Part shown: positions 19,052 through 27,574 of the stretch, piece after piece
How the letters are laid out: each line of letters starts with the position of its first letter
Position numbering within the stretch: position 1 is the first letter of the stretch
NCBI RefSeq assembly: GCF_009862785.1
Contig: NZ_WWHU01000001.1
Location: forward strand, 1,860,001-1,924,000
DNA from: Gordonia sp. SID5947
GTDB taxonomy: Bacteria > Actinomycetota > Actinomycetes > Mycobacteriales > Mycobacteriaceae
Direction of reading: 5' to 3'
DNA: 64,000 nt
Program-made: the position numbers and the translations under genes
The notes under the pieces: model-generated
What the model was told of the DNA's origin: nothing
The model's database searches: none
Seen by the model: only the letters and a program-made list of their open reading frames with translations

Positions 19052-19638
19052 CCGATCGGATCAATCCCGCGCAACGGGCCGAGTGGACGCCCGAGATGCG
19101 CGACTTCGTGGCCGGGTTCCGGTCGTCGGTCAAGAGCGTCGGTCCCGATCACGAGCGACAGGCAGGCGACAACCTGCTCGGCACCCTCGCGCGGTATCCC
19201 AACCTGGCGATGGCGTTCCTGTCCTTCAACAAACACCTACTCGCCGGTTCCGCGCTGTCGGCGCGGCAACGCGAATTGCTCATCCTGCGAGTGGCACATC
19301 TGCGTCACGCCGACTACGAGTGGGCTCAGCATGTGATCCTCGCCGACCGCGCGGGAGTCACTGCCGACGAGATCGAGCGCGTCACCGACGGTCCGGACGC
19401 GCCAGGGTGGGCCTCGACGGACCGGGCTCTGGTGGCGTCGGTCGACGACCTGTTGGACGAGGGGATCATTCGCGACGAGACGTGGACTGCGCTCGCGGAG
19501 AACCTCGCCGAGCAGCAGCTCATGGATGTGGTGTTCACCGTCGGTTGCTACGCCATGCTGGCGATGGCGTTGCGGTCGTTCGGAATCCAGCCGGAGCCCG
19601 GTCTGGTGCCGTTCTTGCCGAGAGATCACGCCCGGTAG
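19048..19638 (+). CDS. Carboxymuconolactone decarboxylase/AhpD-like family protein
   Basis: The 196-residue all-helical protein carries the family core RELLILRVAHLRHADYEWAQH (given in two parts: RELLILRVAHLR and HADYEWAQH). The CxxC pair of AhpD-type peroxidases is absent, so a redox role is unlikely; a lactone- or carboxylate-processing or purely structural role remains possible. It is the last gene of the first operon and faces the ECH gene with only 14 bp between the two stop codons. Confidence 0.8.
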   Translation: MTDRINPAQRAEWTPEMRDFVAGFRSSVKSVGPDHERQAGDNLLGTLARYPNLAMAFLSFNKHLLAGSALSARQRELLILRVAHLRHADYEWAQHVILADRAGVTADEIERVTDGPDAPGWASTDRALVASVDDLLDEGIIRDETWTALAENLAEQQLMDVVFTVGCYAMLAMALRSFGIQPEPGLVPFLPRDHAR

Positions 19639-19652
19639 ACAGACCGAGGCGC

Positions 19653-20426
19653 TCAGCGTCCCTGCCATCGAGGGGTTCGTTTCTCGGCGAACGCGGCGGG
19701 CCCCTCTTGGGCATCGCCGCTGCGGTAACAGGCCTCCGAGGCCGCTCGCGCCGCCTGCAATGCGGCCGATCGGCCCATCTCCGTCGCGAGCATGACCGTG
19801 TCACGCGCCGCCCGGACCGAGAGGGGTGCGCCCACCGATATCTCTCGCGCGAGTTCCAAGGCCGTGTCCAACAGGTCATCCGGCGCACTGACCCGGTTGA
19901 CCAACCCGACCTCGTACGCTCGTTGGGCGGAGATCGGATTGCCGGTGAGCAGTATCTCCATCATGATCCGTTGCGGGATCATGTGGATCAGCGGCGCCGC
20001 CCACGGGGAACTCCTGCCGACCTTCACCTCGGTCACGGCAAACCTCGCCCGCGTGCTGGCCACGCACAGATCACAGGCCTGCGCGAGCATCCACCCGCCG
20101 GCGAACGCGACTCCGTCGACCGCGGCCACCGTCGGCTTGGTCAACTCCACGGTGTCGTAGGGCAACGCGAACATGTCCCGGGGTGGCACCCCCATTCCCG
20201 TTGCCACCATCTCCTTGAGATCTCCTCCGGCACAGAAGGTCTCCCCCGCGCCCGTGAGAACGGCGACACGCAGTTCTCGGGAGTTCTCGAATCGATCCCA
20301 CGCGTCGGCGAGCCCCTCGCGGACGTCTCGAGACAGGCAGTTCCGCTTCTCGGGCCTGTTCAGCGTGATGATCGCGATCTCGTCGTCGACGTCGAACAGG
20401 ACGGCGTCGCCGAGCGTGCCTGTCAC
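19653..20426 (-). CDS. Enoyl-CoA hydratase/isomerase family (crotonase fold) protein
   Basis: A 257-residue crotonase-fold protein with the oxyanion-hole segment AGETFCAGGDLKEM and the second segment VDGVAFAGGWMLAQACD. In canonical hydratases the latter carries one catalytic Glu (GGCEL); here it is Met. The second Glu position is kept in AVTEVKVG. So it may be an isomerase, hydrolase or C-C lyase, rather than a simple hydratase. GTG 20426 overlaps the stop of the upstream CoA-transferase (TAGTGA). It is part of a three-gene minus-strand operon with two CoA-transferases. Confidence 0.82.
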   Translation of the reverse strand: MTGTLGDAVLFDVDDEIAIITLNRPEKRNCLSRDVREGLADAWDRFENSRELRVAVLTGAGETFCAGGDLKEMVATGMGVPPRDMFALPYDTVELTKPTVAAVDGVAFAGGWMLAQACDLCVASTRARFAVTEVKVGRSSPWAAPLIHMIPQRIMMEILLTGNPISAQRAYEVGLVNRVSAPDDLLDTALELAREISVGAPLSVRAARDTVMLATEMGRSAALQAARAASEACYRSGDAQEGPAAFAEKRTPRWQGR

Positions 20427-21697
20427 TAGAACCTCCGTTGTTGGATCGGGTGGGCGGCCCTGGCCAGGTCTTCCTGGAAGTCCGGATGCGCTATCGCGAT
20501 CAGACGCCTGGCGCGTTCGGCGATGTTCTGTCCGCGGAGTTCGGCCGCCCCGAATTCGGTGATCACCACGTCGACCTCGCTGCGAGCCGTCGTCACCGGC
20601 CCCGACAACTGCGCGGTGATGCGGCTGACGGTCCCACCTTTCGCGGTCGCGGGCAGGGCCATGATCGCCCGGCCGCCAGGAGATCTCGCCCCGGCGCGAA
20701 CGAAATCGACCTGACCACCGGTGCCGCCGAGGTAGGCCGCTCCGCTCTGCTCGGCATTCACCTGCCCGGTGAGGTCCACCTCGATGGCCGAGTTGATGGT
20801 CACGAGGTTGTCGAGTTGGGACAACACCCCGGCGTCGTGTGTGTACGACGTCGCACACATCCGGACCTCCGGGTTCCGGTGGGCGAAATCGTAGAGGCGA
20901 GACGTCCCGATCAGAGCACCGGTGATCGTCACGCCTCGATCGATCCGCTTGCGTGCGTTGGTGACCGCGCCTGCCTCGACGAGATCGACCAACCCGTCAC
21001 CGACCATCCCGGAGTGCACGCCGAGATCTCGACGGTCGACGAGCATCTGCAGCATCGCATCCGGGACGGCCCCGACGCCCATCTGGATCACAGCACCGTC
21101 GTCGATGTAGGAGGTGGAGTATGCGGCGATCGCACGATCGGTCTCGCCGATCGTCGCCGGAGGGACCTGAACCGGTGGGCGCGAGACCTCGATCGCGTGA
21201 TCGATCTGCGACGCCGGGAGGAGTGCACCGAGTGTGAAAGGAACGTGATCGTTGACCTCCGCGACCACGATCCGCGCTCGGGCGACCGCAGCCTGGACGT
21301 AGTCGCTGATCAGACCGAAACTGTGGTCTCCGTTCGCATCTGCCGGACTCACCTGGACGAATGCCACATCACACGGCAGGTCTCCCGCGGTGATCATCGG
21401 GGCAACCTGGCTGACGTGGCACGGGATGATGTCGACGGCGTTGGCCTTGCTCATCGAACGCAAGGAACCGATGGCACCCATACTCGACAGCCACACCGCT
21501 GCAGCGGATTTCGGGTCGAAGATACCCGAGAAGCTCGTCGCGACAAATGCGGAGAGGTCACCGATGTGAGCCCCTTGCGCGATCAGCCCCTCGAGCAGGG
21601 TGGACGGTTCACCGCACGCCTGGCCGACGACGATGCTGTCACCCGGTCGCAGCAGGCGTGCCAAATCGATGTCCTGCGCGTGGCTCACGACCGTCAC
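20426..21697 (-). CDS. Acetyl-CoA hydrolase/4-hydroxybutyrate CoA-transferase family protein
   Basis: A 423-residue family I-like CoA-transferase. The catalytic Glu is in NSAIEVDLTGQVN, and a glycine-rich motif GGTGGQVDFVRAGARSPGG follows. The family exchanges CoA between acetyl-CoA, or another donor, and a carboxylic acid, sparing ATP. It starts with GTG 21697, 15 bp after the type III CoA-transferase stop. In the island it would activate a ring-opened acid or recycle CoA from released acyl groups. Confidence 0.88.
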   Translation of the reverse strand: MTVVSHAQDIDLARLLRPGDSIVVGQACGEPSTLLEGLIAQGAHIGDLSAFVATSFSGIFDPKSAAAVWLSSMGAIGSLRSMSKANAVDIIPCHVSQVAPMITAGDLPCDVAFVQVSPADANGDHSFGLISDYVQAAVARARIVVAEVNDHVPFTLGALLPASQIDHAIEVSRPPVQVPPATIGETDRAIAAYSTSYIDDGAVIQMGVGAVPDAMLQMLVDRRDLGVHSGMVGDGLVDLVEAGAVTNARKRIDRGVTITGALIGTSRLYDFAHRNPEVRMCATSYTHDAGVLSQLDNLVTINSAIEVDLTGQVNAEQSGAAYLGGTGGQVDFVRAGARSPGGRAIMALPATAKGGTVSRITAQLSGPVTTARSEVDVVITEFGAAELRGQNIAERARRLIAIAHPDFQEDLARAAHPIQQRRF

Positions 21698-21712
21698 GGA
21701 CGTCGCCTCGCG

Positions 21713-22918
21713 TCAGACATCGCCGTCCCTTCGTGCGCCGGCCCGCGGCCGAATCTCGTCGAGCACTTCCTCGGTGTCGGCGCCGAGTCGGGGCGCTGGT
21801 CCCGCCACCCGCCCCGGTGTACGCGAGAACCATGTCGGAGGCCCAGGGAAACGCACTGTCCCGTTGACGGTTTCCACATCCTCGAAGAATCCGACGGCGT
21901 TCAGATGAGGGTTGTCGAAAAGATCGTCGAGGCTGTTCACAGGTGCCGCCGGGATGTCGAGTGACCGGAGCAGATCGAGCCATTCCTGCGTGGTTCGCTC
22001 GGCGAAGGTCTCCCCCAGCAAGGAGTAGACGGTGTCGATCTGGGTCGCGCGCTGTGCCAACGTCGCAAAATGATCGCCGGCCCACGACGGCTTGACCGCG
22101 TCGATGAACACCGACCACTGCTTGTCGTTGTAGACCAACGCCGAGATGTGACCGTCTTTGGTGCGGTATGGCTTTCGATTCGGCGCAACCGCGCGTGGAT
22201 AGGCCGCCGGACCGAGAGGCGGATCGAACATCGCACCGTTCGCATGCTCCACGAGCATGAACGACGCCATGGTCTCGAACATGCTGACCTCGACCTCTTG
22301 CCCCTCACCGGTCCGTTCGCGATGGAACAGCGCCATCATCGTCGCGTACAGCGCCGTCATACCCGCGACCTTGTCGGCCATGATGGTGCCGACGTAACCG
22401 ACCTCTCCGGTGAGATGTTGCTGCACGAAGGGCAGACCGCACTCGGCCTGAATGGTGTCGTCGTAGGCCGTCCGGTCCGCGTCAGGACCTCGGCGGCCGT
22501 AGCCATAACAGTTGGTGTAGACGATCGACGGATTCAACGCGGCAACCTCGTCGTAGCCGAAGCCGAGTCGAGCTATCGCCGCCCCGCGCATCGAATGGAT
22601 GAAGACATCGGCGTCCGCGACCAGTTCGCGCAATGCGGCCTTTCCGTCGGTCGAACGCAGATCGATTACGACACTGCGCTTTCCACGGTTCACGTTGACG
22701 AAAACCCCGGCCATCGCCGGCTCCGGCCCCACCGAGATGTACCGGGTGTTGTCGCCCGCGGGCGGCTCGACCTTCACGACGTCGGCACCCATGTCCGCCA
22801 TGATCTGCGTGCAGTACGGCCCCATGACCATGGCCGTCAGATCGACAACTCGCACCCCCGACAGCGGGCCTCGGTGCGTCACGCGCCGACCGTCCGCCAC
22901 TTGCTCGCCAGCCATCAT
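21713..22918 (-). CDS. CaiB/BaiF-type (family III) CoA-transferase
   Basis: The fold signature GVRVVDLTAMVMGPYCTQIM, read here as GVRVVDLT and MVMGPYCTQIM, and the catalytic Asp in TAYDDTIQAECG identify a family III CoA-transferase; alpha-methylacyl-CoA racemases of the same superfamily have a different residue pattern there. Formyl-CoA is a known donor for some members. I choose ATG 22918 (401 residues), because TAGCTT at 22926-22931 is seven bases upstream, the spacing of a leaderless promoter; a TTG at 22927 is also open. Operator B (22938-22964) sits just upstream of that -10. Confidence 0.87.
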   Translation of the reverse strand: MMAGEQVADGRRVTHRGPLSGVRVVDLTAMVMGPYCTQIMADMGADVVKVEPPAGDNTRYISVGPEPAMAGVFVNVNRGKRSVVIDLRSTDGKAALRELVADADVFIHSMRGAAIARLGFGYDEVAALNPSIVYTNCYGYGRRGPDADRTAYDDTIQAECGLPFVQQHLTGEVGYVGTIMADKVAGMTALYATMMALFHRERTGEGQEVEVSMFETMASFMLVEHANGAMFDPPLGPAAYPRAVAPNRKPYRTKDGHISALVYNDKQWSVFIDAVKPSWAGDHFATLAQRATQIDTVYSLLGETFAERTTQEWLDLLRSLDIPAAPVNSLDDLFDNPHLNAVGFFEDVETVNGTVRFPGPPTWFSRTPGRVAGPAPRLGADTEEVLDEIRPRAGARRDGDV

Positions 22919-22925
22919 CGGACAC

Positions 22926-22931
22926 AAGCTA
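22926..22931 (-). promoter_or_regulatory. Predicted -10 of the CaiB operon, leaderless
   Basis: TAGCTT fits the actinobacterial -10 TANNNT, and seven bases separate it from ATG 22918, so the transcript probably begins at the start codon. Operator B starts seven bases further out and would cover the -35 region. Confidence 0.5.
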
Positions 22932-22937
22932 TCAGAT

Positions 22938-22964
22938 CAATCCTTACAAGGATAGTGGTATTAG
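22938..22964 (+). promoter_or_regulatory. Island operator B, between CaiB and acyl-CoA ligase genes
   Basis: The core ATCCTT-AC-AAGGAT is a perfect palindrome, and the third element reads GGTATTAG. It serves a divergent pair: the CaiB start is 20 bp away on one side and the ligase start is 10 bp away on the other. For the ligase the operator would overlap the -10 region (TATTAG, 22959-22964, six bases before GTG 22971). Confidence 0.75.
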
Positions 22965-22973
22965 TAGCGGGTG

Positions 22974-24473
22974 ATGAATTTCAAGACGATAGGCACCGTG
23001 CTGGACCCCACGCTCTCGTCCCATCCGGAGTCCCCTGCCATCGAGGCCGCGTCCGGGGTGTGGTCGTACGCCGACCTCGACCAGCAGGCCAGTCGCGCGG
23101 CCGGCGCACTCTGGTCGCTCGGCGTACGGCCGGGAGACCGTGTCGCAGCCTGCCTGCCGAACGATCTCGACATCGTCGCGGCCTTCCACGGCACCCAGCG
23201 GATCGGTGCGATCTGGGCCGGCATCGGCGAGGCACTTCCCGAAGACGAGCAGAACGACGTCCGCGAACTGTGCGCCCCCTCGGTGATTCTGGCGGGCGAC
23301 AAGTGCCGCCTGAGCTCCCCCGAGATCGTCGACGGCGCTCGATGGTCCGATCTGCTGAGCCGCGACCAGACCGCGCCGGAAGTCGACATCGACATCGACG
23401 GGCCGGCCGCCATCGCGTTCACCAGCGGAACGTCGGGACGCCCCAAGGCGGTGGTCCACAGCCAGCGGAACCTGCTCCTCCCGGGCGCCGCGCTGCGCGT
23501 CAGTCGGGGCTGGGGTCCGACACTCCGCAAGGGAGACAGCTTTCCGCTCACGATCCTCAATCTGATGGTGCTGTCCACCTTGCTCACCGCCCAATGCGGG
23601 GGTTGCGCTGTGGTGATGAACCGCCGCGACGCCGATGGTGTCGCCGAGTGGATCACCGGCCGGGGAGTCACCGTGTGGAACGGGGCCCCCGCCCAGCTCT
23701 ACGATCTCGCCCGGCGGCCGCATGCCGATCTGAGTTCGCTCGAGGAGGTGTGGAGCGGGGGCAGCGACACCTCCGACGAACTGCGCACAGATTTCGCGGC
23801 CGCCCACGGAGTCGTCCCCCGCGCGACCTACGGCCTCACCGAGGCACCCGCGGTGGTGTCGATCGATCCGGTGGGCGAGCAGTGGCGGGCGGGTACGAGC
23901 GGTCGGGTGCTCGATCATTACGACGTAGCCGCCTACGACGACGACGGGCGACGGTTGCCGGCGGGCGAACTCGGCGAACTCAAGTTGACCGGCCGCACCG
24001 ATGGCCCCTGGGCCGACACCTGGCGTCCGATGCTGGGCTACTGGGAGCGGGACGGCCTGCGCGCCACCGCACCCGGACCGGTGCCCACCGGCGACATCGG
24101 CACCGTCGACGGCGACGGCTGGCTGACCGTGTTGGACCGCAAGAAACTGGTCATCATCAGAGGTGGCGCAAACGTCTACCCGCTCGAGGTGGAGCGCGTC
24201 ATCGGGTCGGACCCCGACGTCACGCGGGTTGCCGTCTACCCGGTCCCCGACGACCGCCTCGGCCAACGGGTGGCCGCGGTGGTCGAGAGCGCGCGACGCA
24301 CGACCGTCGACTTCGACGCTCTCGCCGACCGTTGCCGAAAAGCACTCTCCCCCTACAAGGTCCCGGAGATCTGGTCGCAGATCGACGCTCTGCCGGTCAA
24401 CGCGATGGGAAAGGTGAACCGGGCCGGCCTCATCGACGTCGTCGAGAGATCCGCCAGCAGGAGCAACCCGTGA
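22974..24473 (+). CDS. AMP-forming acyl-CoA ligase (ANL superfamily)
   Basis: A 499-residue adenylating enzyme with the phosphate loop FTSGTSGRPKAVVH (about residues 145-158), YGLTEAP, the hinge GDIGTVDGDGWLTVLDRKK and the catalytic Lys in NAMGKVNRAG. It converts a free acid to its CoA thioester via an acyl-adenylate. ATG 22974 gives MNFKTIGTVLD; GTG 22971 is equally open. There is no clear ribosome-binding site, consistent with a leaderless message. The stop overlaps the next SDR start as GTGA. Substrate unknown, presumably an acid of the island pathway. Confidence 0.9.
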   Translation: MNFKTIGTVLDPTLSSHPESPAIEAASGVWSYADLDQQASRAAGALWSLGVRPGDRVAACLPNDLDIVAAFHGTQRIGAIWAGIGEALPEDEQNDVRELCAPSVILAGDKCRLSSPEIVDGARWSDLLSRDQTAPEVDIDIDGPAAIAFTSGTSGRPKAVVHSQRNLLLPGAALRVSRGWGPTLRKGDSFPLTILNLMVLSTLLTAQCGGCAVVMNRRDADGVAEWITGRGVTVWNGAPAQLYDLARRPHADLSSLEEVWSGGSDTSDELRTDFAAAHGVVPRATYGLTEAPAVVSIDPVGEQWRAGTSGRVLDHYDVAAYDDDGRRLPAGELGELKLTGRTDGPWADTWRPMLGYWERDGLRATAPGPVPTGDIGTVDGDGWLTVLDRKKLVIIRGGANVYPLEVERVIGSDPDVTRVAVYPVPDDRLGQRVAAVVESARRTTVDFDALADRCRKALSPYKVPEIWSQIDALPVNAMGKVNRAGLIDVVERSASRSNP

Positions 24474-25249
24474 CGGGGAAGTCCGCGCATCACGCGGCCG
24501 ACATGTTCGGCCTCGACGGCCGCGTGGCGATCGTGACCGGGGCATCGTCGGGACTCGGTGCGGCCGTCGCCGAGGCGCTGGCATCGGCCGGGGCCCGCGT
24601 CGCGGTGGTCGCCCGTCGTCGTGACCGGCTGATCGAGTTGGCCGAACGGATCGACGGCGCGGCGATCGCATGCGATCTCTCCGACCTCGACCGGGTCGGC
24701 GACGTGGTGCCGGAGGTCGCCGAGGTCCTCGGTCCCCCGGAGATAGTCGTCAACGCCGCGGGCAGCATGTTCACCGAGGAAAGGGCGGAGTCCGAACCCG
24801 TCGACGCGATCCGACAGACCATGAGTTTGAACCTGATGGCTCCGTTCCTGTTGGCGCAGAGCGTCTTTCCACACATGCGTGCGGTCGGTCGCGGCTCGGT
24901 CGTGAACATCTCGTCGATCAGCGGGCGGGTCGGCATCCCCGGTATCCCACAAGCGTCCTACGCGGCGAGCAAGGCCGGCCTGTCCGGATTGACCGCCGAA
25001 TTGGCCGTCCAATGGGCGCGACATTCGATTCGGGTGAACACGGTGGCGCCGGGCTTCTTCCGCAGCGAGATCACCGGTCCGCTGTACGAGAGCGAACGCG
25101 CCGCCGACTACTTGCGACGCAACACTCCGTTGCCCATGCAGGGCAGTCCCGCCGACATCATCGGAGCGGTGCTCTGGCTGGCCGGAGATGCGGCAGCATA
25201 TGTGACGGGACAGACCATCGTCGTCGACGGTGGCTGGACCGCACGCTGA
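24470..25249 (+). CDS. Short-chain dehydrogenase/reductase
   Basis: A 259-residue classical SDR: TGASSGLG near residue 23, NAAGS, and active-site SSISGRVGIPGIPQASYAASK read as SSISGRVG then YAASK. The C-terminus AYVTGQTIVVDGG is typical. GTG 24470 overlaps the ligase stop, so translation is coupled. It probably oxidises a hydroxyacyl-CoA made after activation by the ligase; this is an inference from gene order. Confidence 0.85.
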   Translation: MTGKSAHHAADMFGLDGRVAIVTGASSGLGAAVAEALASAGARVAVVARRRDRLIELAERIDGAAIACDLSDLDRVGDVVPEVAEVLGPPEIVVNAAGSMFTEERAESEPVDAIRQTMSLNLMAPFLLAQSVFPHMRAVGRGSVVNISSISGRVGIPGIPQASYAASKAGLSGLTAELAVQWARHSIRVNTVAPGFFRSEITGPLYESERAADYLRRNTPLPMQGSPADIIGAVLWLAGDAAAYVTGQTIVVDGGWTAR

Positions 25250-25265
25250 GAGAACATCAACAAGT

Positions 25266-25292
25266 CAAGTATTGCTATCCTTATGAGGATTG
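25266..25292 (-). promoter_or_regulatory. Island operator C, upstream of the AcuI/YhdH-type reductase
   Basis: On the minus strand the element reads CAATCCTCATAAGGAT followed by AGCAATACTTG, the same 27-bp pattern as the other sites. It is oriented opposite to the downstream gene. It lies 17 bp after the SDR stop and 44 bp before TTG 25337, so it creates an internal promoter within an otherwise continuous plus-strand run. No convincing -10 is visible. Confidence 0.7.
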
Positions 25293-25336
25293 ACGTACCG
25301 TCGCCTCAACGACTTTCTTCCTGGGAAGGAACGGCT

Positions 25337-26326
25337 TTGCAGAAGTTTTCGGCTGTTGTCATCGAGAAGAACGAGTCCGGTCAGTCGGTCTCGGTCCAGA
25401 GCCTCGAGGAGTCCGAACTCCCCCACGGCGACGTGCAGATCCAGGTGGACTATTCGTCGCTGAATTACAAAGACGCGCTTGCCATCACCGGTAGTTCACC
25501 GATCGTCCGCACCTTCCCGATGGTGCCCGGCATCGACCTCGCCGGCACCGTCGTCGAGAGCTCGCACCCCGACTGGTCGTCGGGCGATCGCGCAGTGCTC
25601 AACGGGTGGGGTGTCGGCGAGAAGCATTGGGGCGGCTTCGCCCAGCGTGCCCGCATCCAGGGCGACTGGCTCATACCGCTGCCCTCTGAGTTCACCTCTC
25701 ATCAGGCGATGGCCATCGGTACCGCCGGGTACACCGCGAGCCTCTGCGTCCAAGCACTACTCGACGGAGGTGTCCGGCCCGATCAGGGCGAGGTTCTCGT
25801 CACGGGGGCCACCGGTGGGGTGGGGAGCGTGGCGATCGCGCTGCTGACGAAGGCCGGATTCTCGGTCGCCGCGTCCACCGGGAAGAACTCCGAGGCCCCC
25901 TACCTCGAGCAACTGGGCGCCACCACGATCGTCGATCGAGCCGAGCTCTCCGAGAAGGGCAAGCCGCTGCAGAAGGAGCGCTGGGCAGGCGTGGTCGACT
26001 CCGTCGGCAGCCACACACTGGTCAACGCCTGTGCGCAGGCCCGATACGGCGGAGCGGTCGCGGCCTGCGGCCTCGCCCAGGGCATGGACTTCCCGGCGTC
26101 GGTCGCGCCGTTCATCTTGCGCGGTGTTTCCCTGCTCGGAATCGACAGCGTGATGGCGCCCAAGGAGCGCCGGATCACCGCATGGGAGCGGCTCGCCCGC
26201 GACCTGAATCCCGAAGCCCTGGAGTCCATCGCGCACGAGGTGTCACTCGCGGACTCGATCACGGCGGCAGGACAACTCATGGACGGCACGGTGCGCGGCC
26301 GAATCGTCGTCGACGTCAATCGATAG
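25337..26326 (+). CDS. MDR-family zinc-free oxidoreductase, acrylyl-CoA reductase (AcuI/YhdH)-like
   Basis: The 329-residue protein matches the YhdH/AcuI group: an N-terminal GroES-like domain ([14 protein letters not shown]), no zinc-ligand cluster, and a Rossmann nucleotide motif [10 protein letters not shown] near residue 155. AcuI reduces acrylyl-CoA to propionyl-CoA with NADPH, so reduction of a short alpha,beta-unsaturated CoA ester is a plausible job. TTG 25337 is chosen over ATG 25283 because a good ribosome-binding site GGGAAGGA ends six bases before it and because the ATG lies inside operator C. Confidence 0.85.
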   Translation: MQKFSAVVIEKNESGQSVSVQSLEESELPHGDVQIQVDYSSLNYKDALAITGSSPIVRTFPMVPGIDLAGTVVESSHPDWSSGDRAVLNGWGVGEKHWGGFAQRARIQGDWLIPLPSEFTSHQAMAIGTAGYTASLCVQALLDGGVRPDQGEVLVTGATGGVGSVAIALLTKAGFSVAASTGKNSEAPYLEQLGATTIVDRAELSEKGKPLQKERWAGVVDSVGSHTLVNACAQARYGGAVAACGLAQGMDFPASVAPFILRGVSLLGIDSVMAPKERRITAWERLARDLNPEALESIAHEVSLADSITAAGQLMDGTVRGRIVVDVNR

Positions 26327-26342
26327 ATATCGGGAGCACACG

Positions 26343-27542
26343 TTGAGCAGCACGACCGAACCGACCACCGAGACCACCGGACTCGATCTCTCCGACGTCG
26401 ATCATCGAGTCGGCAAACCGATCGGCGGCGGACAACTGTGGGATCCGTGCAGTACGTCGGACATCCGCCGATGGGCGATGGCGATGGACAACCCCAACCC
26501 GATCCACTGGAACGAGGAGTTCGCTCGGCAGTCCAGGTACGGCGGCCTCATCGCGCCCCAATCCATCGCAGTGGCACTGGACTACGGCCACGGCGCGGCA
26601 CCCGCCTGCGTCGGTCACATCCCGAACAGCCACCTGATCTTCGGTGGCGAGGAATGGTGGTTCTACGGCACCCCGGTGCGACCGGGCGACAAGCTGTTCC
26701 AGGAGCGTCGCTTTCACGATTACAAGGTCGCCGACACCAAGTTCGCGGGACCCACGATGTTCTCCCGCGGCGACACCACCCACACCAATCAGCACGGTGC
26801 CCTGGTGGCCCGGGAACGCTCGACGGCCATCCGCTACCTCACCGCCGAAGCCACCAAGCGCGGCATGTACGACAATCAGGTCGGCGTGGTCAAGAAGTGG
26901 ACCAACGAGGAACTGATCGAGATCGAGGCGTTGCGACGCGAGTGGCTGCTGTCGAACCGTCTGGGCGTCTCGCCGCGCTACGACGAAGTGAAGGTCGGCG
27001 ACACGCTCCCCCGCCGGGTGATCGGACCGCACAGCATCGCATCGTTCACCACCGAGTACCGCGCATTCCTGTTCAACATCTGGGGAACATTCGAATGGGT
27101 TGCGCCCGAAGGGATCGACGATCCCTGGGTCTACCAGGACCCAGGGTGGGGCGAGGGCTTCGGTTTCGACGAAGAGGATGCGAAGATCGATCCCCGCAAA
27201 CGTGACGGACTCTATGTCGGTCCGTCCCGCGGCCACATCGACGCCGAGAAGGCCGGCGAGGTGGGCATGGCGCGCGCGTACGGCTACGGCGCGACCATGG
27301 GCGCGTGGTGCACCGACTTCCTGGCGAACTGGGCAGGCCACGACGGCATGGTCCGGCACACGAAGGCCGACTTCCGTGCTCCGGCCTTCGAGGGCGATGT
27401 GACCTACTTCGACGCCGAGGTCATCGACAAGCGGCCCGAATCCGAGTGGGGCGTCCCACTTGTCCAGATCAAGTTGAGACTCACCAATCAAGACGGCGCC
27501 GGCCTGGTGTCGTGTACCGCCGAGGTCGAACTGCCGCTCTGA
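26343..27542 (+). CDS. Double-hotdog MaoC/FAS1-like dehydratase
   Basis: A 399-residue protein with two hotdog domains. The first (about residues 15-170) keeps the hydratase signature in MDNPNPIHWNEEFA, with the Asp and His of the R-hydratase dyad and the following GGLIAP. The second (about 220-399) lacks an obvious dyad. Double-hotdog hydratases accommodate bulky enoyl-CoAs, as ChsH-type enzymes do in steroid side-chain breakdown. It starts with TTG 26343, 16 bp after the reductase, and is followed 32 bp later by a second ligase. Confidence 0.82.
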   Translation: MSSTTEPTTETTGLDLSDVDHRVGKPIGGGQLWDPCSTSDIRRWAMAMDNPNPIHWNEEFARQSRYGGLIAPQSIAVALDYGHGAAPACVGHIPNSHLIFGGEEWWFYGTPVRPGDKLFQERRFHDYKVADTKFAGPTMFSRGDTTHTNQHGALVARERSTAIRYLTAEATKRGMYDNQVGVVKKWTNEELIEIEALRREWLLSNRLGVSPRYDEVKVGDTLPRRVIGPHSIASFTTEYRAFLFNIWGTFEWVAPEGIDDPWVYQDPGWGEGFGFDEEDAKIDPRKRDGLYVGPSRGHIDAEKAGEVGMARAYGYGATMGAWCTDFLANWAGHDGMVRHTKADFRAPAFEGDVTYFDAEVIDKRPESEWGVPLVQIKLRLTNQDGAGLVSCTAEVELPL

Positions 27543-27574
27543 GCGGCACCACCGCTCACTCAAGCGAGGTCAGC

